Under the pieces are notes generated by a model, which was given only the letters and a program-made list of their open reading frames with translations, was not told where the DNA came from and made no database searches. Below are positions 25,287-36,974 of a DNA stretch of 64,000 nucleotides, one piece after another. Location: positions 22,055,913 to 22,119,912 of the forward strand of contig JAAALK010000086.1 of NCBI GenBank assembly GCA_019279435.1, read 5' to 3'. Positions within the stretch are counted from its first letter, which is position 1. Every line of letters starts with the position of its first letter. The position numbers and the translations under genes are program-made. The stretch is from Zizania palustris (lineage: Eukaryota; Streptophyta; Magnoliopsida; Poales; Poaceae).

Positions 25287-27243
25287 TGAGAAACCAAGGG
25301 TGGTTTCGGTGTATGTGATGAGTGATTGACAGGTTTATTTACCCTCTGTTCGAAGGGTACCTCCGAAGGGTGTTCGGAGGTGGTTCACCGGAGTGTGTTC
25401 GGTGTTTGCTTGCTGCAGCTGTTGCAGCGGAGTGTACTCGTCGGAGGGGTCCGACAGTACACGATGACTGGGTTTGTACCGAAGGCTTCGGTACTTTGGG
25501 CGGTACACCGGAGTGTGTACCGAAGGTTGCTAACCCGGAGAGGTCTCCGGAGTACTGGATACACTTGTTTGCTTGTCGGTGGTAAGCAGGGACTTCGGAG
25601 GCGACGGACAGGGTTCGAGCCGGGTGAACCTGGGTCTAGCGGGAGGCTTGATGCCAGGGGAGCGGGGAGCTCCGTCACGGTGGCTGCGAAGGTGGTCCAG
25701 GTCGGTCCTCGGGTCGAGGCGTGCCAGGTGAAGGCAGAGAGTGCGGAGCGTGGCTCCGGCTGAAGGTACTCCGAGACAAAGTCCTCGGACATGAGGCACT
25801 TCGAGGGTACTCCGAATGGAGTGACTTCGGAGTTGGTGGATTAAGTCCTCTGCGGAGGCAAGGTGTTCGAAGTGTGCTCCGGAGGGAGACACTCGAAGGT
25901 GGCCCGACGAAGGTCTCAGAAGTCGAGGCGCATCGAAGGCATGGTCCGGGTGAGGCTCGTCGAGGAGTGTGCTCGGGAAGAGGCACTGCGACGGAGTGCT
26001 CATGGAATGCTTCATGCGGAGGCCTTGGACGAAGGAGGGACTTCGAAGGGTGGTACTCCGAAGGTGGGGCTTCGGAGTGAGGTTGACTTGTGGTGCTTCG
26101 GCCATGCATGGCTTCGGTACACGGACGGACGGTGGTTGAGCTCGGAGTAGCTGCGAAGCCGTGGAGGTCCACTCCGAAGGTGGTGGTGCAAAGACCCAAG
26201 GGGCTTTGACGGCTTCGGCTCAAAACCGTCATTGTATCGAAGGACTTCTTCGGCGGAGCGAAGGCCAACAGGCTGCAGGCTTCTCGCCGAAGCTACCGCA
26301 CCCTCCGGTGCGAAGGGAGGTTCCAGAAGTCAACTCTGTAAAGGCTGACACTGTCTGTTCTGAAAAAGGCTGACACTGTCCCCTCTGCAGCTGACAGAGA
26401 AGCCTCCAAAATAAAGGTGGACTACCTTTTGTACCCCTTAGTTCTGAAGAGACAAAATGAATGTAAACCCTAGGGGTAAAGTAGTCACTTCCTTAGGATG
26501 AATCCATGGGCTATAAATATGGGGGCTCGGTAGGTAACATTTAACACTTTGAGCATTTACTGTTGAGTTCCTGTACACAGACCTCGCTGGTTTTCATCCA
26601 GAGTTCAATTTATTTCAGTGTTCCTTGTTCAAGCGGCGAAGCCCTGCTTCTTTGTGCTTTTGCTTGAGCTCGCTTTTCATACCCCGCTAGTCTTTGTGCA
26701 CCGAAGCCTGTTTTGGCGAAGGGTGTTTTTTATTGCGAAGTGTGTTTTACAGTGTGCTGTCGCTCTGTGTAACACGAGGCAAGACCTCGCTGCTTACTAG
26801 CGAAGCCCTGTTCTTTTCCCGTAGTGCTTCCTGTGTCGAAGCCCTTAGCGTAGTCCGTTTTGTGTGCGTGTAGACCTTCGTGTACGAAGCCCAGCACCGG
26901 TTGCTGCCGCCAAGTACTTGGTCCAAGTCCTCAGAGGGCTGTCCACTCTTGCGAAGGGTGAAGTGCGAAGCCTGCTCGAAGCACCTCGTGTGGGGTGCCT
27001 GCACTGACTTAGCAGAGTAGATTTTCGAGGGTTGTTCGTGGAGCGAAGTCTTCTTGGCTTCGAACTTTTGCTCCTGCGAAGCCTGTGTTCGGAGCTGTCG
27101 AAGTACCTCCGAACCAGACCTTCGAAGGTAGTGTTCGAAGCCTGTTCCGCAGAAGACAGAACAGAACCGAAGGCTAAGTTTTTAGCCCGAATTTTTAAAA
27201 GCTCCCATTCACCCCCCCTCTGGTCGCCGTTTCCGGTCCAACA
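25287..27243 (+). repeat. 5' LTR of the Sirevirus
   Basis: 1,957 bp, TG...CA. It is saturated with CGAAG/CTTCG and TCCGGAG-type short palindromes in its first kilobase. A TATA box (CTATAAATAT, 26511-26520) marks the likely promoter. The long open frames on both strands inside the LTR come from this repetitive composition. Confidence 0.95.
26511..26520 (+). promoter_or_regulatory. TATA box of the Sirevirus 5' LTR
   Basis: CTATAAATAT in a GC-balanced context, repeated at 35326-35335 in the other LTR. Transcription would start a few tens of bases downstream. Confidence 0.7.
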
Positions 27244-27245
27244 AT

Positions 27246-27257
27246 TGGTATCAGAGC
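27246..27257 (+). other. primer-binding site of the Sirevirus
   Basis: TGGTATCAGAGC, complementary to the 3' end of initiator methionine tRNA, two bases after the LTR. Confidence 0.9.
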
Positions 27258-27308
27258 TTGGTTAAGATCACCAGTTGACCTTAACCGGTTTTGTGATCTT
27301 TAGGCGAC

Positions 27309-29770
27309 ATGGATAGAGGCAGTAAAATTCCTCTGTTCGATGGGACAGATTTTGCATACTGGAAGGTGCGCATGGAGGCTTACTTGTTATGCCAAGGAAA
27401 TGCAATTTGGGAGATTGTGGACTCACAATACTCCATCCCTGATACCCGCACCACTCAAACTGAAAAAGATCAGTATATTGCCAACTCGAAGGCAAGGAAC
27501 ATACTGTTCATTGGTTTGAGTCGGAGTGAGTTTGACAGGGTGCAGCACCTTAGGACTGCTAGGGAAATTTGGACAACACTCACTATCTTTCATGAGGGCT
27601 CTGCTCAGATCAAGGCCAGGCGCCAAAGCACCTACAATCAACAGTATCAGCTGTTGTGCAGGCACCTGGTGAATCTGTAGATGCCATGTTTTCTCGCTTT
27701 GACGCGATAGTGAGTAACTTGCGCTCCAACGGGACGCTTGCTTACAGTGATCATGATAGGGCTATCAAGCTTCTCTATGCTCTTGACCGTAGCATATGGG
27801 AGGTGAAGATATCCAGCATTGAGGAGTCCACAGGCTATGACACTCTTACCTGTGACGAACTCTTTAGCAAGCTGAAGTCCACAGAGATTGCTAAGGCATC
27901 TCTTGCAGTGCACAGAAGCTCTTTGCCACAGCCATTGGCATTGGTTTCTAGCACTAGCCGTGGCACCACTGCAGAACCAAGCACATCAGGCACTTGTGTT
28001 CTTGCAGATGGTTTTGCTCTGTCCTCCCTGGTCTCCGTCACAAAGGAGCAGGTGGATACTCTAGCTGATGATGAGCTTGCTCTCATTGCCCGGAGGTTCA
28101 CCCGCTTTCATCATGAGAGACGGGATCAGCGGAGAAGTGGTTTTAGTGGCTGCTATGAATGTGGCGACACCTCTCACATTAAGGCCAATTGCCCCAAGGT
28201 CAAGAAGAGAGATGAGAGTGAGCGCCCCAAATTCCACAAAAAGGAGAGGAAGCCCTTTGTGAAGGGCAAGCGCGGCAAGATGGCTAAGAAAGTAGCCAAG
28301 GCCGCTTCCAGAGCCTTTGTTGCTGCTCTCAGCGACATCGACACTTCCTCAACTGAGGAGTCGAGCTCTGAGGAGGAGGAGTCCCCAAGGAAGGAGGACA
28401 AGAAGGACAAGAAGGGACGTGACTTCACCGGCCTTTGCTTCATGGCCGACAGCGATCACAGCGGCGATGAGCTTGACTCATCTGAGGTAAACCTATCATC
28501 TGACCAGCTTCTAATTAAATTAGATGAGCTGAATGAAGTAGTGCTAGGTCAGGATAGATTACTTGTTCAAGCCGCTAGAGAAAGAAAAGACCTTAGACTT
28601 AGGCTAGAATCTGTATCTACTGAATATGCCATGCTTAAGTCTAAACTTGATGATGCTGATTGTGAGTCATGCTCTGTTGTTATGAGTGAGCTTGCTCAGT
28701 TGCGTTCTGTTCATGCTCAAACTCTTTCTGAGCTTGAGACTGCACAGAAGCAGTTTTTGGAGGTGGACTCTAGACCTCATGATATTATTGATTGCATGAA
28801 CTGCTCGTTATTACGCGATAGCATTTCTTTACGTGATAAGCATGTTCATGATTTAGAGGCTAGATTGGAAAGGGCCGGTAGTTCTAAGGATGTGCAACCT
28901 GTTTGTGACACTTGCATCACCCTTAAGGACCAGCTAGGCACTGTCAGAGAGCGAGCTGAGAACCTCATGTCCGAAAATGAATACCTTCTTTCTGTGGTGA
29001 ACAAATGCACTGAGGGAAAGGGTAGGATGGATTTGCTCTTGGCCAAGACCAAGTTGTGTGCTGACAGAGCCGGGGTAGCTCTAGGTTTGGGTTTTGAGAG
29101 GATAGCTTCAGACAGTAAAACCAAAACTGTTTTTACCTCTCCCACCACCCTAGAGAAAGAGAGAGCTCTGTTGGACACCCCATCAGCCAAAAAGCCTACC
29201 CATCCACCAAAGAAAACCACTCCTCCTACCAAGAAAAATCCTCCCAAGAAAACCACTCAAAAGAAACCCAAGGAGCCTGTGAGAGTTGCTCCTATGACCC
29301 ATGAGAGTGCCCCCAGGAGAGTGTTTCATTGTTCTTATTGTCAGCGGGCGGGTCATTTGATTGGTTTCTGTTTCCGTCGCATCAAGGATGAGCGACGTGC
29401 TCAGGCGATGAGCTATCAGGACATGCATTACCCATCTTTAGGTATGCATGAGTCTGAGTTTTACTCTCGTCCTGTTTTCGAGGCTCCTCGTGCTTCTCGG
29501 AGAGGTTTTGCTCCTCGAGGTGTTCACCATGTTCCATATGGTGGTAGACCTCGGGTTAGCAGATTTGTACCTCGTCAGAGTAGGAGACCTCGACATGTTG
29601 TTCTTTCACAGCATGTAGGTAGACCTCGCACTTTGCATCATTCTGATTATTATGTGCGTAGACCGTCTGCTTTTACTGTGCCTACTACTCGTGTCACTCA
29701 GTGCTGGATGCCTCGTCATTATTTTACTCACCCCAGCACTGAGCGATCGAGGCGTTCTCATCATGTGTAG
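27309..29770 (+). pseudogene. gag: Sirevirus gag, one frameshift
   Basis: Capsid/nucleocapsid precursor of the retrotransposon. It starts at the ATG at 27309, with the typical copia Gag opening (PLFDGTDFAYW) and UBN2-type capsid core. The frame shifts near 27650-27656, where one base seems missing in a T run, and continues to a TAG at 29768-29770. Two CCHC zinc knuckles (CX2CX4HX4C) are visible: one near 28150-28195 and a second near 29330-29371. Between them lies an acidic/serine-rich stretch and a long leucine/glutamate heptad-like, coiled-coil-type region; after about 29180 there is a Pro/Lys-rich linker. Large Gags with coiled coils are known in Sireviruses. Pol follows in the same frame after the stop codon. 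Confidence 0.85.
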
Positions 29771-32700
29771 GCGACAGGTCGAGGCTTGGAGGGCACGTGG
29801 ATCATGGACTCCGGTTGTTCGCGCCACATGACCGGAGATGTAAATTGGTTCTCCAGCCTCACAACAACCAAGCAAAGGGAACATATCACCTTCGGGAACA
29901 ATCGAAGGAGTAGAGTGAAAGGTAAAGGTGTGGTAAGAATTAATTCGAACTTCACTCTCAAAGATGTTGCTTTGGTTGAGAACCTGGGATACAATTTGCT
30001 GTCTGTATCTCAGTTGCTTGATGAGGGCTTCGAAGTGCGATTTCATCGCAATACTTCGCAAGTGCTCAATTCTGATGGCGTTGTGGTGTGTAAGATCTTT
30101 AGAGTTGGGAGAGTTTTTGGAGCCGATTTTTCAGAGTCGTCTGGTTCTTCTCATTGCCTTGTTGCACATTCGACTTCTGAGCTTTGGAAGTGGCATAGGA
30201 GACTAGGGCATATGAGTTTTGAGTTGCTCGCTCGTTTGAGCGCCCTAGGTCTGATCCGAGGATTGCCCAAGCTCAAGTTTGAAAAGAATTTAGTTTGCGC
30301 TCCTTGTCGACATGGAAAAATGATTGCCGCTTCGCATTCGCCAGTCACCACAGTGATGACTGAACAGCCCGGAGAACTTCTCCATATGGACACTGTAGGT
30401 CCCTCTCGGGTTAGTTCTTTAGGCGGCAAGTGGTATGTACTTGTTATTGTCGACGATTACTCTCGCTACTCTTGGGTCTTCTTTCTTGCCAGCAAGGATG
30501 AAGTGTTTTCACATTTTCGGAGCTTGGCTTTGAGACTTTTTACTGAACTCCCTGGTGCATTAAAATTCATTCGAAGCGATAATGGCACCGAGTTCAAAAT
30601 AGTCTCTTTGTTGACTTTTGCATGGAGCATGGCATAGAACATCAATTCTCTGCTCCGCGGGTTCCTCAACAGAATGGTGTTGTTGAGAGGAAAAACCGCA
30701 CTTTGGTTGAGATGGCTAGGACGATGCTTGATGAGCATAGGACTCCTAGAAAATTCTGGGTTGAGGCCATGAACACTGCTTGTTACATCTCAAACCGAAT
30801 TTTCTTGCGCTCAATTTTAAATTTGACATCATATGAGCTGCGTTTTGGGAGACAGCCCAAGGTTACTCATCTTCGAGTTTTTGGCTGTCGATGCTTCATC
30901 CTAAAACGTGGAAATTTGGATAAATTTGAGTCGCGATCTTCTGACGGGATCTTTTTGGGCTATACTACTCATGGTCATTCTTATCGTGTTTATAACTTGG
31001 AAACTAACACTGTCATCGAGTCATGTGATGTGACTTTTGATGAATCAACCCCCTCTGTTAGTTCTGCTTTTGAACAGGCAAATGAACACGACATGGAACA
31101 GACCTTATTCGAAGACGAAGATCCCGGAGAATTCGAGGATGAACCTCTACTACCCTCGACATCAACCCCCGAAGCTGACCCCGCTTCAACTACTTCGGCA
31201 CGAGGTCCCGAAGCGACTACCTCAACATCGGTCATCTTGGACCACTCCAACGCACAAGTTGAGGGGGAGACTGCATCCCGCCGCGAGGCTCCACATCATG
31301 TCCAAAGGATGCACCCTCCCGAGCAGATCATTGGTGAGCTTGATCAAAGGGTAACTCGTTCTCATGCCCATTTTACTAATGCTGCTTTTGTTGCTTCTTT
31401 CGAGCCCTTAGATGTTAGTCATGCACTTTCTGATTCTAGTTGGATCAATGCCATGCATGAAGAGCTTGAGAATTTTGAAAGAAACCAAGTCTGGACTTTA
31501 GTTGATCCTCCACCTAATGTTCATTTCATTGGAACAAAATGGATTTTCAAAAATAAACAAGGGGAGGATGGAACAATTGTTAGAAATAAGGCTAGACTTG
31601 TAGCTCAGGGCTTTTCTCAACTAGAAGGGATTGATTTTACTGAAACTTTTGCACCTGTTGCTCGCCTTGAGGCCATTAGGATTTTGCTTGCCTTTGCGAC
31701 ATCCCGGGGATTCAAACTCTATCAAATGGATGTCAAAAGTGCTTTTCTTAATGGCTTCATAGGTGAAGATGTTTATGTAAAACAACCCCCTGGTTTTGAA
31801 AACCCCAAGTACCCACATAAAGTCCTTAAACTTCATAAGGCTCTTTATGGACTCAAGCAGGCCCCTCGGGCTTGGTATGATAGACTTAAGTCTTTTCTGC
31901 TTGAGCGAGGGTATTTGATGGGCTCTGTTGATAAAACTTTGTTTACTCTCAAGCATGGCAAAGATTTCCTCCTAGTGCAGATTTATGTGGATGATATCAT
32001 CTTCGGTGGCTCTTCTCATGCTTTGGTTGCCGAGTTTGCAGATACCATGAGCAGGGAATTTGAAATGTCGATGATGGGTGAACTCACCTTTTTCCTTGGT
32101 TTGCAAATCAAGCAAAGCAAACAAGGTACTTTTGTCCACCAGACAAAGTACACCAAGGACCTGCTCAAGAAGTTCGACATGTCCGATGTGAAGCCCCTCG
32201 CCACTCCAATGGCTACATCTGTAGCATTGGACCCTGACGAAGATGGAGAAGCCGTAGATCAGAAGGAGTTCCGAAGCATGATCGGCTCCCTCCTCTACTT
32301 GACTGCTACGAGGCCGGACATACACTTCGCTGTGTGTCTGTGCGCTCGTTTTCAGGCTTCACCACGAGCTTCGCACCGCCAAGCGGTTAAGCGCATCTTA
32401 AGGTATCTCAAACATACCCTTGAATTTGGCATATGGTATTCATCGTCTTCATCTTTATGTCTTAGAGGTTATTCAGATGCGGATTTTGCTGGGTGTAGAA
32501 TTGATAGGAAGAGTACCTCTGGTACTTGTCATTTTCTGGGTACGTCTCTGGTTTGCTGGTCTTCCCGCAAACAGTCTAGTGTTGCACAATCGACGGCTGA
32601 GGCCGAATATGTTGCTGCAGCTAGCTGTTGCTCTCAGATTTTGTGGATGGTTTCCACTTTGCGGGATTTCGGGTTAGATTATAAGAGTGTTCCACTTTTC

Positions 32701-32937
32701 TGTGATAACACAAGTGCTATTTGTATTGCAAACAACCCGGTTCAGCACTCCAGAACCAAACACATTGATGTACGGTATCATTTTCTCAGAGATCACAATG
32801 AGAAGGGTGATATTGAACTTCAATATGTTGATACCCAACACCAGCTTGCCGACATTTTTACAAAACCCCTCGATGCTTCTCGATTTGCTTACTTGCGTGG
32901 GGAACTTGGTATTTGTCATCCCTACGGTATTTTGTGA
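29771..32937 (+). pseudogene. pol: Sirevirus pol (protease, integrase, reverse transcriptase, RNase H), one frameshift
   Basis: Replication and integration polyprotein, in the gag frame after a single TAG. Domains in order: aspartic protease (WIMDSGCSRHM, near 29800); GAG-pre-integrase zinc region (HX4H...CX2C, about 30195-30305); integrase core with its Asp, Asp and Glu positions (MDTVGPS, RSDNGTEF, NGVVERKNRT); reverse transcriptase (from about 31430, with YVDDIIFG near 31985); RNase H (QSTAEAEYVAAA, then the C-terminus to TGA at 32937). The frame breaks near 30595-30600, just after the second catalytic Asp region, where an A run appears one base short. Everything else reads through, so damage is minimal and recent or artefactual. 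Confidence 0.88.
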
Positions 32938-34104
32938 GGGGGAGCTGATTTTAATTGTCTTGCTTATGCTCATTATGTGTGGAATTGCATTTACATCTTT
33001 TGCTATTATATGCCTGCTTTGAATTCAAAGAAATCATGTCAGCTCAGCTCTATGAAATATATCTGGAACATTGGTTGTGCATGCTGTTTTATTTTCTAAA
33101 ATCAAACTTGCTCACCGCACAATCTTGCATCTAGCTTGTTTAGGCTGGACTGCTTTTCGCTATCTTTTATCTACTTGACAGCAAGACACTGTTCCTTGGA
33201 TGCTAAAATTTGCAACTTGCAAAATGTGTTCTTTATTCATGGATACTCGTCAAAATATTTAAGTCATCAAAATCAAAATCAAAAATCCATGATTTGCCTG
33301 GTTTCAATGAAAAGATCCAGGAGGGTTTGTTTGTCGCACTACTCTATTCTAGACTGCTTACCATTGCACATTGGTCTGAACTGGGATAGTGTAGTGTATG
33401 CCAAAATCACCGCCTTAAGCTTCAGATGGCTTTCTTGCCTAGGCTTGGCTTGATTGGAAAGTATAAGGTGGACAAACAAATAACCCCTGGCAATTAAGAA
33501 AAGAACAACAAATTTAATGGCTCATCAAGTTTGCTTTCAAAGCTCCTTTTGAACAAGAATTGTCTGTCTAGGGTAGAAATTGTTAGCTTTGCGCAGTCCT
33601 TGCCTTCACATGACTAGCTGCTATGATTAAGTGGTGATGCTTTTACTTCCAAAATGTCAAAATCACATGCCATCATCTTGTTTCACAGAATGTTAAAATT
33701 GAGTTGAGCACATGATCATTTGTGTTAATTTTGGCATATTTTTGCATTATATGTCTTTGCAATTCTATTCATTTCGAAGCTTTGCATCTTTTAACTGCTC
33801 CTTGATGCTTGCATTGCCAAAGGGGGAGATTTGCTGTGTTCTCTGCCGCAAGAAGGCATAATTTCGCAAGGGGAAAGATTTTTTGACATAAAGGGGAAGA
33901 AAAATTTGCTTAACTCAGGGGGAGTTCTTATCAAGGGGAGATTTGCCAAAGGGGCTTTTACTCTTTTACAAAGGGGGAGAAAAATTCTTTTATCAAGTGA
34001 CATGCTTTGGCTCTTTTCTGAGTTTTTATGGTCACTTGTGTGCTGAAATTTTTAAATTTTCTTGAACTTGGATTTGGTTGTCAATGCACTCATCAAGGGG
34101 AGAT
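32938..34104 (+). other. Sirevirus 3' non-coding tail with a cluster of polypurine tracts
   Basis: About 1.17 kb between the pol stop and the 3' LTR, with no env-like frame. At least seven purine tracts of the AAAGGGGGAGA type occur at about 33819, 33867, 33890, 33916, 33932, 33969 and 34093. The last one (CAAGGGGAGAT) abuts the LTR and is the functional primer for plus-strand synthesis. Clustered polypurine tracts are a documented Sirevirus hallmark. Confidence 0.85.
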
Positions 34105-36058
34105 TGAGAAACCAAGGGTGGTTTCGGTGTATGTGATGAGTGATTGACAGGTTTATTTACCCTCTGTTCGAAGGGTACCTCCGAAGGGTGTTCGGAGGTG
34201 GTTCACCGGAGTGTGTTCGGTGTTTGCTTGCTGCAGCTGTTGCAGCGGAGTGTACTCGTCGGAGGGGTCCGACAGTACACGATGACTGGGTTTGTACCGA
34301 AGGCTTCGGTACTTTGGGCGGTACACCGGAGTGTGTACCGAAGGTTGCTAACCCGGAGAGGTCTCCGGAGTACTGGATACACTTGTTTGCTTGTCGGTGG
34401 TAAGCAGGGACTTCGGAGGCGACGGACAGGGTTCGAGCCGGGTGAACCTGGGTCTAGCGGGAGGCTTGATGCCAGGGGAGCGGGGAGCTCCGTCACGGTG
34501 GCTGCGAAGGTGGTCCGGGTCGGTCCTCGGGTCGAGGCGTGCCAGGTGAAGGCAGAGAGTGCGGAGCGTGGCTCCGGCTGAAGGTACTCCGAGACAAAGT
34601 CCTCGGACATGAGGCACTTCGAGGGTACTCCGAATGGAGTGACTTCGGAGTTGGTGGATTAAGTCCTCTGCGGAGGCAAGGTGTTCGAAGTGTGCTCCGG
34701 AGGGAGACACTCGAAGGTGGCCCGACGAAGGTCTCAGAAGTCGAGGCGCATCGAAGGCATGGTCCGGGTGAGGCTCGTCGAGGAGTGTGCTCGGAAGAGG
34801 CACTGCGACGGAGTGCTCATGGAATGCTTCATGCGGAGGCCTTGGACGAAGGAGGGACTTCGAAGGGTGGTACTCCGAAGGTGGGGCTTCGGAGTGAGGT
34901 TGACTTGTGGTGCTTCGGCCATGCATGGCTTCGGTACACGGACGGACGGTGGTTGAGCTCGGAGTAGCTGCGAAGCCGTGGAGGTCCACTCCGAAGGTGG
35001 TGGTGCGAAGACCCAAGGGGCTTTGACGGCTTCGGCTCAAAACCGTCATTGTATCGAAGGACTTCTTCGGCGGAGCGAAGGCCAACAGGCTGCAGGCTTC
35101 TCGCCGAAGCTACCGCACCCTCCGGTGCGAAGGGAGGTTCCAGAAGTCAACTCTGTAAAGGCTGACACTGTCTGTTCTGAAAAGGCTGACACTGTCCCCT
35201 CTGCAGCTGACAGAGAAGCCTCCAAATAAAGGTGGACTACCTTTTGTACCCCTTAGTTCTGAAGAGACAAAATGAATGTAAACCCTAGGGGTAAAGTAGT
35301 CACTTCCTTAGGATGAATCCATGGGCTATAAATATGGGGGCTCGGTAGGTAACATTTAACACTTTGAGCATTTACTGTTGAGTTCCTGTACACAGACCTC
35401 GCTGGTTTTCATCCAGAGTTCAATTTATTTCAGTGTTCCTTGTTCAAGCGGCGAAGCCCTGCTTCTTTGTGCTTTTGCTTGAGCTCGCTTTTCATACCCC
35501 GCTAGTCTTTGTGCACCGAAGCCTGTTTTGGCGAAGGGTGTTTTTTATTGCGAAGTGTGTTTTACAGTGTGCTGTCGCTCTGTGTAACACGAGGCAAGAC
35601 CTCGCTGCTTACTAGCGAAGCCCTGTTCTTTTCCCGTAGTGCTTCCTGTGTCGAAGCCCTTAGCGTAGTCCGTTTTGTGTGCGTGTAGACCTTCGTGTAC
35701 GAAGCCCAGCACCGGTTGCTGCCGCCAAGTACTTGGTCCAAGTCCTCAGAGGGCTGTCCACTCTTGCGAAGGGTGAAGTGCGAAGCCTGCTCGAAGCACC
35801 TCGTGTGGGGTGTCTGCACTGACTTAGCAGAGTAGATTTTCGAGGGTTGTTCGTGGAGCGAAGTCTTCTTGGCTTCGAACTTTTGCTCCTGCGAAGCCTG
35901 TGTTCGGAGCTGTCGAAGTACCTCCGAACCAGACCTTCGAAGGTAGTGTTCGAAGCCTGTTCCGCAGAAGACAGAACAGAACCGAAGGCTAAGTTTTTAG
36001 CCCGAATTTTTAAAAGCTCCCATTCACCCCCCCTCTGGTCGCCGTTTCCGGTCCAACA
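34105..36058 (+). repeat. 3' LTR of the Sirevirus
   Basis: 1,954 bp. Compared with the 5' LTR I find three transitions (near 34513, 35007 and 35813) and three missing bases, all in homopolymers (GGG to GG near 34793, AAAAA to AAAA near 35180, AAAA to AAA near 35224). Confidence 0.95.
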
Positions 36059-36063
36059 GTTAT

Positions 36064-36259
36064 GATTTGACAATGTGATGCTACAGTAAACATTTGCTAA
36101 TTATGGATTAATTAGGCTTAATAAATTTGTCTCACGAATTATTCTCTAATTCTGCAATTATTTTTATAATTACTTCATGTTTAGTTCTTCAAATTAAATT
36201 AATGTCTAAACATTTGATGTGACGCAAATTAAATTTGAGTCCATAGATTCAAACATCCC
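36064..36259. mobile_element. MITE family A copy 2, right part
   Basis: Continuation of the element started at 25143, displaced by the Sirevirus. It ends AACATCCC and is followed by TAA (36260-36262), matching the left TAA. Confidence 0.75.
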
Positions 36260-36498
36260 TAAGTCTATGAAACTGCACATTGTTCTGTCTTGACTCCTCT
36301 GTTTTACGGACTGAGCTGACGGCACACTTACCTGCTAAGAGAGACCAAACTCAAGGAATGATGTACAACGAAGTAGGAGTAGAGGGTGAAAAATTGCAAT
36401 CATGAAACCGTAGGGCACTCTTAGCCTTGTTGTTCTCTGTACCGATTCAAAAGAGAATCTTTAGAATCTCAACTAAACATGTAAGACATCACATATAC

Positions 36499-36501
<3 letters not shown>

Positions 36502-36545
<44 letters not shown>
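36502..36545. repeat. (TA)n microsatellite
   Basis: About 22 TA units directly abutting the hairpin element to the right; a shorter TA run borders its other end. Confidence 0.9.
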
Positions 36546-36548
<3 letters not shown>

Positions 36549-36692
36549 AATGCTATTCTACACCACGGGTGTAGAATGCTATTCTACACCGACGTGAGAT
36601 GGAGAGGGTTGGGATTGGATGGGGGGTGGGCACGATTGGGATGATCGGTGTAAAATAGCATTCTACACCCGTGATGTAGAATAGCATTTGTA
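36545..36692. mobile_element. hairpin MITE within a TA microsatellite (Micron-like)
   Basis: The ends TACAAATGCTATTCTACACC and its near-perfect reverse complement bound about 148 bp; a second inner copy of the CTATTCTACACC motif makes nested arms. It is bordered by TA repeats on both sides, like rice Micron elements, which insert in TA microsatellites. The family match is inferred from structure only. Confidence 0.6.
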
Positions 36693-36974
36693 TATATATA
36701 TAATGGTTATTTTAGGGTACTATCCTCTCTTATAAGAATTAGAGTCTAGATATCTAACGAAACGATTCTACTGAAAATCAGAAATCAGAATTCAGAATCT
36801 GACGTCAGGCCAAATTAACGCTTACACTCGTTCTGCCGTAACTTTGATCTTAATCACACGTAGGCAGTAGTAGTCGAGATGCTTGCAATCAATTAAGTAA
36901 AAAATGCATTGCTATTTCTTTTCCTTTTCTTGCGTTGTGGACGATGCCGCCATGCCGACCCTGCATCTGTCACT

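Larger units (their letters stand above)
25287..36058 (+). mobile_element. full-length Sirevirus-lineage Ty1/copia retrotransposon
   Basis: 10,772 bp with two 1.95-kb LTRs starting TGAG and ending AACA. The target duplication GTTAT is at 25282-25286 and 36059-36063. The order is LTR, tRNA-iMet primer site, gag, protease, integrase, reverse transcriptase, RNase H, a ~1.1-kb non-coding tail rich in purine tracts, then LTR. Integrase before reverse transcriptase places it in Ty1/copia. The large coiled-coil-type Gag and the cluster of repeated polypurine tracts before the 3' LTR are known Sirevirus features. The LTRs differ by only three substitutions and three 1-nt homopolymer indels, so the insertion is very recent. 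Coding frames are broken by a few single-base changes. It sits about 0.5 kb upstream of pseudokinase copy 1. Confidence 0.95.

Noticed and set aside
25322..26373. Long overlapping open frames on both strands in the Sirevirus LTRs (also 34140-35229)
   Set aside because: They occur identically in both LTRs, on both strands at once, and follow from CGAAG-type short repeats. There is no known protein.
33136..33453. Possible envelope-like gene in the Sirevirus tail
   Set aside because: The 105-codon frame has no convincing signal peptide and membrane-anchor layout and no similarity I recognise; other frames there are short.
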